DNA of 61,807 nt from Ruthenibacterium lactatiformans (GTDB taxonomy: Bacteria; Bacillota; Clostridia; Oscillospirales; Ruminococcaceae), in NCBI RefSeq assembly GCF_000949455.1, contig NZ_JXXK01000023.1:1-61807 (forward strand), in the 5' to 3' direction. Of this stretch, positions 51,989 through 60,751 are shown piece after piece. Position numbers and translations under genes: made by a program. Position 1 is the stretch's first letter. Each line of letters starts with the position of its first letter. The notes under the pieces are model-generated. The model was not told the DNA's origin, did no database searches, and saw only the letters and a program-made list of their open reading frames with translations.

Positions 51989-53596
51989 ATGAGCAAGGAA
52001 TACAACATCGGCATCTACATCCGCCTCTCAATGGCTGATGAAGATACCGGCTATGGCAGCAAGGCGGAAAGTGACAGCATCGGCAACCAACGTATGCTCA
52101 TCAATCGCTTTCTTGACAATCATCCGGAGCTGTCTCGCTGTCAGCGGTCTGAGTTTGCGGATGACGGTTATACCGGCACGAACTTTCACCGTCCTCAGTT
52201 CACGCAGATGATGGAGAAGGTCAAGCGCGGTGAGATTAACCTGATCTGCGTCAAAGACTTTTCCCGCTTTTCTCGTGACTACATTGAAACGGGAAACTAT
52301 CTGGAATGCACCTTTCCATTCATGGGCGTCCGCTTTATTTCCATCAACGACGGCTATGACAGCGACGATTACAAAGGCACGACGGGCGGTCTGGAAGTGG
52401 TTATGCGCAGCATCATCTACGCCGCATACAGCAAAGACCTTTCCGTAAAGACCACATCGGCAAAAATCCAGATGATGAAGCAAGGCAAGTATGTCGGTGG
52501 CTACGCTCCATACGGCTACGTCCTGCATCCCACCATTCGGAACAAACTTGCCGTAGACCCGGAGGCGGCTGATGTGATCCGTCGTATTTTCCACGAGGCT
52601 CTGGAAGGCAGCAATACCTCTCAGATCGCCCGCAGCCTGAATGATGACGGCATCCCGACGCCGGGGCAATACTTCAAGAGAAAGCATCCCGACAAGAAGA
52701 AGTTCAGTAACATGAGCGAGAAAATCAGTTGGGAAACCGTGATGGTCTACAACATCCTCAAAAACCTTGTTTACACCGGAACGCTGGTCAGCCGCAAAAT
52801 GAAGTCCTGCGGTGTCGGCTCAAAAAAGCGTGTTGTCAATGAGCCGATCATCGTAGAAGGAACCCATGAAGCCATTGTCAGTAAGGAAGACTTTGAGCTT
52901 GCTCAAAAGGTCATTCGAGGTGGAGGACGGAATCCCACGCGCAAGCAGCAGGACTATCCGCTCAAGGGACTCGTCCGCTGCGGTAACTGTAAACGTGCTA
53001 TGACGCGCCGAAAGAACAAGGCTGGCATTCGATACTTCCAGTGCATTCACTCGGTCAACAACGGGAACACAGACTGTCCGGTTGGCAGGAGCTTTCCGGA
53101 AATGGATATTGAGAAGGTTGTCTTCCATGCCCTTACTCAGTTTCTTGCTTTGGCACAGAAGGAATCAGTCCAAAATCGAGAGGTCGGTGATCTACGGAAA
53201 TCTGCCATCAAGGAATGTGCTGAGAAAATCCGGATTCTTCAAAAGCAGAACGAGCAGCACAAGGCGTCCAAGCTGAGGCTCTACGAAAAGTACGCAGCCG
53301 GAGGTATCACGAAGGAAGCGTACCTTCAGCAAAAGGCGGCAACGGACGCGAAAATTGCTGAAAACGACGAAGCAATTCAGCACAGTCACGAGCGGATGAA
53401 GGAGCTTGACTCCGAGACCTCCTGTTCAGATGAAAAGCTGGATGCGGTCTGCGAACAGTACGCCGACTGCAAAGCTCTGACCTATGAGCTGACCCACGCA
53501 TTCATTTCTGCGGTCTACATTTACGATCTTGACAACATAGAAATCGTCTGGAAGTTCAAGGACTTCCTCACTACATCAGAAGGAGAAGCCAAATGA
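51989..53596 (+). CDS. Large serine recombinase 3 of element A
   Basis: A 535-residue enzyme with catalytic Ser14 in YIRLS, a KDFSRFSRDYIETG helix, zinc ribbon (CGNCKRAM...CPVG) and coiled-coil end. It begins at ATG 51989, right after the previous stop. A fourth, small recombinase gene overlaps its stop by 4 bp. Confidence 0.93.
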   Translation: MSKEYNIGIYIRLSMADEDTGYGSKAESDSIGNQRMLINRFLDNHPELSRCQRSEFADDGYTGTNFHRPQFTQMMEKVKRGEINLICVKDFSRFSRDYIETGNYLECTFPFMGVRFISINDGYDSDDYKGTTGGLEVVMRSIIYAAYSKDLSVKTTSAKIQMMKQGKYVGGYAPYGYVLHPTIRNKLAVDPEAADVIRRIFHEALEGSNTSQIARSLNDDGIPTPGQYFKRKHPDKKKFSNMSEKISWETVMVYNILKNLVYTGTLVSRKMKSCGVGSKKRVVNEPIIVEGTHEAIVSKEDFELAQKVIRGGGRNPTRKQQDYPLKGLVRCGNCKRAMTRRKNKAGIRYFQCIHSVNNGNTDCPVGRSFPEMDIEKVVFHALTQFLALAQKESVQNREVGDLRKSAIKECAEKIRILQKQNEQHKASKLRLYEKYAAGGITKEAYLQQKAATDAKIAENDEAIQHSHERMKELDSETSCSDEKLDAVCEQYADCKALTYELTHAFISAVYIYDLDNIEIVWKFKDFLTTSEGEAK

Positions 53597-53988
53597 AAGT
53601 ATTTCTTTATATCCGCGTTGCCTGTGCGGATCAGCTTGCGGCAGCAAACCAGCGGGAAGAGTTGGAACGCTATGCGAAGGACAAGGGCTATGAGGTAGCT
53701 GCTGCGGTTGCCGCAGACGGCATCTCCGGCGTCCATACGGAAGGCATCATGAACTTCTTGCTGAACGAAGCCAAGCGTCAGGGCACCGGTACGATCCTCA
53801 CCCGTGACACCTCACGGATTAGCCGGGACACTTCCTCTTTCATAAGGTTTGAGCGAAAGTTCAGGGAGAACGGCATCCGGTTCGAGTATCTGTCCAAGCC
53901 TGACAACGAGCTTCCGGTCACTCCAATGATGGAGGCGTTTGAGACGGCGTATAAGAAACGTCGCACAAAGAACGGCAAAAGAGCATAG
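53593..53988 (+). CDS. Small serine-recombinase-like protein lacking the catalytic serine
   Basis: A 131-residue protein containing only a resolvase-type catalytic domain (YIRVACADQLAAANQREELE). The catalytic serine position is Ala10 (YIRVA where YIRVS is expected), so it should not cut DNA. Other conserved residues, such as the Arg cluster in TRDTSRISRDTSSFIRFERKF, are kept. It may serve as an accessory subunit, directionality factor or regulator for the three large recombinases. It overlaps recombinase 3 by 4 bp (ATGA), so it is made together with it. Confidence 0.8.
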   Translation: MKVFLYIRVACADQLAAANQREELERYAKDKGYEVAAAVAADGISGVHTEGIMNFLLNEAKRQGTGTILTRDTSRISRDTSSFIRFERKFRENGIRFEYLSKPDNELPVTPMMEAFETAYKKRRTKNGKRA

Positions 53989-53996
53989 AGAAAACG

Positions 53997-54036
53997 CAAG
54001 CCGTTCACGGGTGGTTGTCCACCTATGAACGGCTTG
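53997..54036 (+). terminator. Terminator at the right end of element A
   Basis: CAAGCCGTTCA (53997-54007) and TGAACGGCTTG (54026-54036) form an 11-bp stem with an inner GGTGG/CCACC stem. It is followed by TAAATT and soon by a T-run within the att region. It ends the recombinase operon. Confidence 0.8.
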
Positions 54037-54041
54037 TAAAT

Positions 54042-54075
54042 TCTCAAAATTTTTTTAGTCCCTACTTGACACAAG
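54042..54075 (+). other. Right attachment region of element A
   Basis: The sequence CTCAAAATTTTTTTAGTC followed by CCTACTTGACACAAGA, then the GAC codon of the interrupted recombinase gene. A nearly identical ~29-bp sequence (TTCAAAATTTTTTAGTC...CTTGACA) occurs at 58877-58905 at the other element end. The crossover is probably at or next to AGAC. The partner left att site is outside the window. Confidence 0.75.
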
Positions 54076-55466
54076 AAGACCTGTCCCGGTTTGGCAGAAA
54101 CTACATTGAAGCAGGGAATTACATCGAGAGAGTATTTCCTTTTATGAATGTGCGCTTCATTGCTATCAATGATGGCTATGACAGCGCAGAAAAACGGAGC
54201 CAGTCTGACTCCCTTATCATCCCCTTCAAGAACTTGATCAATGACGCTTACTGCAAGGACATTTCCATCAAAATCCGCAGCCAGCTGGAGATTAAGCGCA
54301 AGAAGGGTGAGTACATTGGTTCCTTTGCAGCTTACGGTTATCTAAAAGATCCCCAAGACAAGAACAAGCTCATTGTGGATCCGTTTGCTGCTGAGGTTGT
54401 GCGTTCCATTTTCCGTTGGAAGCTGGAGGGCATGAGCCAGAGTAAAATTGCAGACAAGCTGAATAATCAGGGCGTTCTCTGCCCGATGGAATATAAGCTG
54501 TCACTGGGCATGAAGACACCAACAAAACTGCGTGTCCATGCAAAAGCAAAATGGTCAGCTGTAACCGTCAGCCGGATCCTGACCAACGAATTATATATTG
54601 GTGTTCTTATTCAGGGCAAGACCAGCTCACCTAATTACAAGGTAAAGAAGCTGTTGCCAAAGGACGAGTCTGAATGGGTGCGCATTGAAAATTCTCACGA
54701 GGCCATCATTGACCATGAGGATTTTGTTGCCGTGCGCAGCCTCCTGAAACGGGATGTCCGCACATCACCAGCCGAAGATGCAGTTTATCTGTTCTCCGGC
54801 TTTTTGTCATGCGCAGATTGCGGCCAGAACATGATCCGCAAGACCATCCCTTCCGGAAAAAGGAAGTATGTGTACTATGTCTGCGCTACGAATAAGGCCG
54901 GGAAAGGATGCAGCGCTCACAGCATCAGTGAACCGCTACTGGAACAGACTGTGCTGGAAGCCATCCGTGTTCATATCAATATGATTTTGAATTTGGAGCG
55001 TCTGCTGAATTTTGTGGATGATCTGCCAGAGCAGCAGCGTAACGTCTTCAATTTTGATGCACAGATTGTAAGGCTCAAAGAAGAGATTGAGCGGAACCAG
55101 AAGTTCAAATTGAAGCTGTACGAGAACCTGACTGATGGGATTATCAATCAGGAGGAATACTTCCAGTTCAAGCAGAGCTACGCTTCCAAAATCAGTGATG
55201 CTGAGGCCTCTATCATCGAGTTGGAAAAGGAACGTGAGGCAGCGGTTGCTGGTAACAAGGCGGATCTGCTATGGATTGGGGTATTCAAAAAGCATGAGAA
55301 CATTCACTCCCTCGACCGCAAGGTGATTGTGGAGTTAATTGAACATATCGAAGTTCATGAAGGAAACCGGATAGAGATTTTTTTCAAGTATCAGGACGAA
55401 TGTGCCAGAGCAATTCGGTACATCCGCAAATTGTCGGAGACTGTTGAGTTGCCGACAGCAATTTAA
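54072..55466 (+). pseudogene. Truncated large serine recombinase 1 of element B, split by element A
   Basis: An open frame from the element A junction to 55466. Homology to recombinase 1 begins exactly at DLSRFGRNYIE, so the N-terminal ~85 residues with catalytic serine are missing. The rest (zinc ribbon CADCGQNM, coiled coil) is intact. The in-frame ATG at 54015 lies in element A and reads SQNFFSPYLTQED into the fragment, so it is a chance fusion. The missing 5' part is predicted left of the window at element A's other end. Confidence 0.88.
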
Positions 55467-55480
55467 GGAGGGATGAAGCA

Positions 55481-57196
55481 ATGGCAAGAAAAAGCAGAAA
55501 AGCAGCCACAACCGTTGCGGAAGTCCCGCAGCATGTCGCAACTGTCTTTAATACAGCTATTTACGCCAGACTTTCCATTGTAAACAGCGGAAAGATGGAT
55601 AACGGAGACTCCATTGAGAACCAGATCAGTTATTGCATGTCTTATCTGGAAGAACGGCCTTTCTTGAAGCTCTATGAAGTCTTTACTGACAATGGGGAGA
55701 AAGGCACCAACTTTGACCGGCCAGAGTTCTCACGGATGATGGATTTGGTACGTGCGGGCAAAATCAACTGCATCTTGGTGAAGGATCTTTCTCGCTTTGG
55801 CCGTGATTACATTGAAGCCGGTGAGTATTTGGAAAAGATTTTTCCTTTCCTTGGGGTTCGGTTCATCTCCATCACGGACAACTTTGATAGCTTCAATACA
55901 GATGGCTCCGAGGAAAGTCTGTTGATACCGTTGAAAAACATGATCAATGACATCTATGCCAAGGATATTTCCCGGAAGATTATCACGTCCTTTCGGGCAA
56001 GACAGGAAAAGGGTGAGTTTCTTCCCGGTTTTGTCCCTTATGGCTATGTGAAGTCGAAGACAGTTCAGTACGGACTGGATATTGATGAAGAGGTCGCAGA
56101 TCATGTCCGTAATATATATCAATGGAAGGCCGAAGGCGTTTCACACGGAGAAATCTGCCGGAGGTTGAATGCAGTAGGTGCAACCACACCATCTATGCGA
56201 AAGGTGCAGTTAGGTATTTGGCACGCTGAGAAGTATAAAACAACAGAATGGTTTCCACGCTCCATTGTTGACATGCTGAAAAAACCATATTATGTGGGAG
56301 ATTTGGTTTATGGACGTATTCCAAAATCCTTGTACGAAGGTGTAAGGATGCACCGTGCGCCGAGAGAAGAATGGCGTGTCATTTCTAATCATCATGAACC
56401 GATTGTGGATCGAGAGTTGTTTGAACGTGTTCAGGCAATATTTGCTGAAACCTCCGCAATTTATAAGGTAACGAAAGATAAAACGCAAGAAGCCCGTGCC
56501 GCTGTCATCAACCTTTTTGACAAGAAGATATACTGCGGTGATTGTGGGAAAAGGATGCGTTTTATCAAACGGAGCATGAGGGCTGATAATCGAAGTGATT
56601 ATTATGCCTGTGCTGGATATATTGATACCAGAAAGCGCACATGTACTCGACACGGGATGCTCTATGCTGATGTGAAAGAAGCTGTCTTCGCCACAATCCA
56701 ACAGCAGGTCAACGTGGCTGCTAATATGGAGCGGCTGCTTAGTCAGCTCAAAGGAAGTGCCGGGGAACGGAATATCCGTGACCGGTATCAGAGTGAAATA
56801 AACAATCTCACTCGGCAGCTTGGAAAAGTTGCCACTAAGCGAGAGGGGTTGTATGAGAGCTATGTGGAGGGTGTACTGGATAATCAGGAATACCTGTTTG
56901 CAAAAGCGCAGTATGATGATCAATATGCTGCTCTGAGTATCCGGTTAGATGAAGCCCGCCAGAAGAAAGAATGTTTTGACCGAGCATTTTCTGTGAATAA
57001 CGAGTGGCTGAGTGCTATCCGTGGCATAAAGGATGCTACAGAATTGGATGCAGAGGTTGTTGACCGACTGATTGCTGCGGTTTATGTCTTTGAAGGAAAA
57101 CGCATTGAAGTAAAGCTGAATTACAAGGAAGACCACCAGCTTTTGCTGGAGTTGTTGGATGAAATGATGGGAAAGGAGGCGTTGTTGAATGGTTGA
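55481..57196 (+). CDS. Large serine recombinase 2 of element B
   Basis: A 571-residue enzyme with catalytic Ser32 in YARLS, a KDLSRFGRDYIEAG helix, zinc ribbon and coiled coil. It has the same basic N-terminus (MARKSRK) and the same place in the array as recombinase 2 of element A, but a clearly different sequence. Base composition is more AT-rich in its 3' half. The gene overlaps recombinase 3 of B by 8 bp. Confidence 0.92.
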   Translation: MARKSRKAATTVAEVPQHVATVFNTAIYARLSIVNSGKMDNGDSIENQISYCMSYLEERPFLKLYEVFTDNGEKGTNFDRPEFSRMMDLVRAGKINCILVKDLSRFGRDYIEAGEYLEKIFPFLGVRFISITDNFDSFNTDGSEESLLIPLKNMINDIYAKDISRKIITSFRARQEKGEFLPGFVPYGYVKSKTVQYGLDIDEEVADHVRNIYQWKAEGVSHGEICRRLNAVGATTPSMRKVQLGIWHAEKYKTTEWFPRSIVDMLKKPYYVGDLVYGRIPKSLYEGVRMHRAPREEWRVISNHHEPIVDRELFERVQAIFAETSAIYKVTKDKTQEARAAVINLFDKKIYCGDCGKRMRFIKRSMRADNRSDYYACAGYIDTRKRTCTRHGMLYADVKEAVFATIQQQVNVAANMERLLSQLKGSAGERNIRDRYQSEINNLTRQLGKVATKREGLYESYVEGVLDNQEYLFAKAQYDDQYAALSIRLDEARQKKECFDRAFSVNNEWLSAIRGIKDATELDAEVVDRLIAAVYVFEGKRIEVKLNYKEDHQLLLELLDEMMGKEALLNG

Positions 57197-58796
57197 TTAC
57201 CGGCTCGGAAAGTATATCCGCCTGTCTCAGGCGGATGTGGACTTGTCCAGAAAAGAGGGCAAAACGGAAAGCGATAGTATTGCTCACCAGCGTGACCTGA
57301 TTAACCGGTTCATAGATAGCCGCCCTGAATTTGCAGGATGCCCTCAATCGGAGTTTTTTGATGATGGATACAGTGGCACCAATTTTGACAGGCCTTCCTT
57401 TGAGAAACTGCTGGAGAAAATCAAAACCGGCGAGATTAACTGCGTGATAGTGAAAGACTTCTCACGCTTTGGCCGGAACTATATTGAGCTGGGAGATTAT
57501 CTGGAGCGGATTTTCCCGTTCTTGGGTGTTCGGTTCATCTCTGTCAATGACCAGTATGACAGCAATGACTATAAGGGAACCACGGGCGGCTTAGATGTGG
57601 TCATGAAGAATATCGTGTATGACTATTACAGCAAAGATCTTTCCGTGAAGGTGAAAACGGCCAAGAGTTCCAAAATGAAGCGTGGCGAGTACCTTGGTGG
57701 TCATGTTCCCTACGGCCTTCGCAGGCACGAGACAATCAAGAATAAGTTGGCGATTGATCCGGACGCTGCGGCTGTTGTGAGGCGTATCTTTGATGCCGCA
57801 TTGGCGGGCATGAACACGGGACAGATAGCTGGGCAACTGAATGAGGATGGAATTGTTACTCCGGGCTTTTACTACATGCAGCACCATCCGGAGAGCAAGA
57901 AGTTCCGCAATACATCTCCCCAGACCTTTTGGACAAGCACCGGCGTTTTGAAAATATTGCAGCAGGAAATGTACTATGGCGCTGTAGTAGGCCATAAACG
58001 CACAGCTGTCACTGTCGGTGGTAAACATACAGCCGCAGTACCGAAAGAAGAGCAAATTATTGTTGAGGGAATGCACGAGGCCATAGTGAGCAAAGAAGAA
58101 TTCATGGAAGCTCAGAAGGTCATCCGGAAAATCAAGAAGCCGGAAAAGCGGCAGCCGAAAGAGTACCTTTTCCGTGGTGTTGCCCGGTGTGGATCCTGTG
58201 GCCGTGCCCTTCAATACTATGGCCAAATGAAACGTCCCTATTTTCAGTGTGGGTACGTGCGCAGGACAAATAAGGCGGAGTGCTGTAAGGACAAGCTGTA
58301 TGAGGACGTGATTACAGATGCAGTATGGCAGTCGCTGAAACAATTCTTTGCGTTGAGCGAGAGATTGGAGAAGCGGCTCCAGAAGCATCAGTCCTCTTTA
58401 GGGAATGAGCAGAAAACCTGTGCTTTGCAAATCACTGAGCTTCAACGCAAGCTGGCGAAGGCCAATACAGATAAGTTCGCAAACATTGACCGGTTCATGG
58501 CCGGGGACATGGATAAAGCTGCATACCTAAAAAGACGTGAAGAGCTTACGGCACAGATAGGGCAACTGGAAGAACAGATTGCAGCATTGGAGGCCAAGGC
58601 AGAGGAAGTGAGAGCGGCAGACAGCAGCGAAGTATCTAATGTTCTCGAAAGTGTGCATCACTACGAGAAAGCAGATGCATTGACTTCTGAGATGATCAAG
58701 ACCTTCATCAAGGCAGTCTACATTACCGACAATGAACACATTGAGATTGAGTGGAATTTCAATAATGTGTTTAAGCAGTTCCTTAGTAACGCATAA
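57189..58796 (+). CDS. Large serine recombinase 3 of element B
   Basis: A 535-residue enzyme, the same length as recombinase 3 of element A, with catalytic Ser13 in YIRLS, KDFSRFGRNYIELG, a zinc ribbon (CGSCGRAL...) and a coiled coil near the end. Its own promoter is not visible; it is translated from the array transcript. Unlike element A, no small fourth recombinase follows. Confidence 0.92.
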   Translation: MVDYRLGKYIRLSQADVDLSRKEGKTESDSIAHQRDLINRFIDSRPEFAGCPQSEFFDDGYSGTNFDRPSFEKLLEKIKTGEINCVIVKDFSRFGRNYIELGDYLERIFPFLGVRFISVNDQYDSNDYKGTTGGLDVVMKNIVYDYYSKDLSVKVKTAKSSKMKRGEYLGGHVPYGLRRHETIKNKLAIDPDAAAVVRRIFDAALAGMNTGQIAGQLNEDGIVTPGFYYMQHHPESKKFRNTSPQTFWTSTGVLKILQQEMYYGAVVGHKRTAVTVGGKHTAAVPKEEQIIVEGMHEAIVSKEEFMEAQKVIRKIKKPEKRQPKEYLFRGVARCGSCGRALQYYGQMKRPYFQCGYVRRTNKAECCKDKLYEDVITDAVWQSLKQFFALSERLEKRLQKHQSSLGNEQKTCALQITELQRKLAKANTDKFANIDRFMAGDMDKAAYLKRREELTAQIGQLEEQIAALEAKAEEVRAADSSEVSNVLESVHHYEKADALTSEMIKTFIKAVYITDNEHIEIEWNFNNVFKQFLSNA

Positions 58797-58834
58797 GGCG
58801 ATTCTGAATTGAATACGGGTTTTTCAGGGAAAAG

Positions 58835-58865
58835 GACATCGATCTTCGTGACCGGTGTCTTTTTT
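58835..58865 (+). terminator. Terminator at the right end of element B
   Basis: GACATCG (58835-58841) and CGGTGTC (58853-58859) pair with one G-U wobble, followed by six T. It ends the recombinase transcript of element B just before the att region. Confidence 0.75.
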
Positions 58866-58876
58866 CATGAAAAATC

Positions 58877-58914
58877 TTTCAAAATTTTTTAGTCTTCTCT
58901 TGACATTGGCAGAC
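58877..58914 (+). other. Right attachment region of element B
   Basis: The sequence TTCAAAATTTTTTAGTC followed by TTCTCTTGACATTGGCAGAC, matching the element A right end (54042-54071) almost base for base. To its right the helicase gene resumes at the GAC codon of its DEFHH motif. The crossover probably lies at or within AGAC. Confidence 0.75.
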
Positions 58915-60741
58915 GAATTCCACCATGCCGCCGCGCCGACTTACCAGAAGCTTTTGTCCTACTACCAGCCGCGCATCCTGCTGGGCTTGACCGCTACTCC
59001 GGAACGTATGGACGGCAAGAGTATCCTGCCATACTTCCATAACCGCATTGCAGCGGAGATCCGTCTGCCGGAAGCCATTGACCGAAAGCTCCTGTGCCCG
59101 TTCCAGTATTTTGGTGTTACCGATACAGTGGATCTGGATGCGCTCAAATGGTCTGCCGGTGGCTACCAAAAGAGTGAGCTGGAGCACATCTACACGTTCA
59201 GCGGGGCGGTTGCCGACCGCCGCGCCGACCATGTGGTGACGGCACTGCTGAAATATGTGACGGACATTGACGAGGTGAAGGGCCTCGGCTTCTGCGTGAC
59301 GGTCGATCACGCGGAATTTATGTGCCGCTATTTTAACGACCACAGCATCCCGTCCATGTGCCTCACCGGGCAATCTTCGGACGAGGAAAGAGCGGCGGCC
59401 AAGCGGCGCTTGGTGTCCGGCGAGGTGCGATTCATCTTCGTCGTGGATATCTACAACGAGGGCGTGGATATTCCGGAAGTCAATACGGTTCTGTTCCTGC
59501 GCCCCACCGAATCCCTGACGATCTTCTTGCAGCAGTTGGGGCGCGGTCTGCGTCTGTCCGAGGACAAGGAATGCCTGACCGTGCTGGACTTCATCGGTCA
59601 GGCGAATAGAAAATACAATTTTGAAGATAAGTTTGCGGCGCTGCTGTCGAATACCACCCGCAGCGTGAGCCGGGAGATCAAGGACGGTTTTGTGTCTGTC
59701 CCCAAGGGCTGCTATATCCAGCTGGAGAAGAAGGCGGCCAAATACATTTTGGAGAATATCCGCGCCTCCTATGGCAATACGGCTGGGTTGGTGGCTCGCG
59801 CGGCCTCCTTTGCGGAGGACAGCGGGCTGGAGCTGACGCTCAAAAATTTCTTGGATTACTACCATCTTGACCCACGGGCGATCTACAAGTTTTCCTCCTT
59901 CTCTCGCATTTGTGCCAGAGCGGATGCCATCGAGGACTTTTCGGAGCCGCTGGAGGACATCCTGACCAAAGCGTTTGCAAAGCTCGCTGTGGCTGATTCC
60001 CGCTGCTGGATTTCGTTCCTGTTGGATGTTCTTCCGCGTTTGGACAACCTTGATTTTGCAGCGCTTCCGGATGTGGAAAAGCGGATGATGCAGATGTTTT
60101 ACATCACCGTCTGGGGTAAGGCTGTGGAGGACTGGGACGACGAAGAGGTGCTTAGTAACCTCTATGCCCTGTCTGACAGCACAGTTCTGCTCGGTGAGCT
60201 CCTGGAGCTGCTGCGCTATCGCTTCGAGCAGATCGACTTTATCGACGAGCCGGTGGAGCTGGGCTTTGACTGTCCTCTGGATCTGCATTGCACCTATACC
60301 CGCGATCAGCTACTGGTAGCGATGGACTTTATGAAACCGGCAACTGTGCGTGAGGGTGTTAAATGGCTGCCGGACAAGCAGTTAGACGTATTCTTTGTGA
60401 CGCTGAACAAGGCGGACAAGGACTACTCGCCAACCACCATGTACAACGATTATTCCATCAATGAGAGCTTGTTCCATTGGCAGAGCCAGAGCACCACGGC
60501 GGAGAATTCACCCACCGGCCAGCGCTATATTCACCACGAAGATCGCGGCAGCAAGGTGCTGCTGTTTGTGCGTGAGTTTAAGTCAGACCGTGTGACCGGT
60601 GGCGCGGAGGCGTACACCTATCTGGGCACGGCGAACTACGTGAAGCACACGGGCAGCAGGCCGATGAATATCACCTGGCAGCTGGACCGCCCGATCCCGG
60701 CGAAGTTTTTGAAGAAGACAAATAAGTTGGTAGTGGGGTAA
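58911..60741 (+). pseudogene. DUF3427-type DEAD/DEAH helicase, 5' half lost to element B insertion
   Basis: A ~610-residue C-terminal helicase fragment. It begins inside motif II (DEFHHAAAP), keeps GLTATPERMDG (motif III), a QQLGRGLRL motif VI, and ends with a DUF3427 domain (FHWQSQS; YIHHEDRGSKVLLFVREF). The Walker A half is absent. An in-frame ATG at 58855 in element B reads LTLADEFHH into it, a chance fusion. Full-length proteins of this kind carry an N-terminal PLD-like nuclease domain and may act in defence. The 5' half should lie left of element B. Confidence 0.9.
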
Positions 60742-60751
60742 AGGAGTTTTT

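Noticed and set aside
54015..54075. The ATG at 54015 as the true start of a recombinase
   Set aside because: The first ~20 codons lie in element A's terminator and att DNA, and the catalytic serine domain is missing, so the frame is a chance fusion across the junction.
58855..58911. The ATG at 58855 as the true start of the helicase
   Set aside because: These codons come from element B's right end. The native helicase sequence starts only at the DEFHH motif.
58879..60288. A 469-codon - strand open frame over the helicase fragment
   Set aside because: Antisense to conserved helicase motifs, with no family signature of its own.
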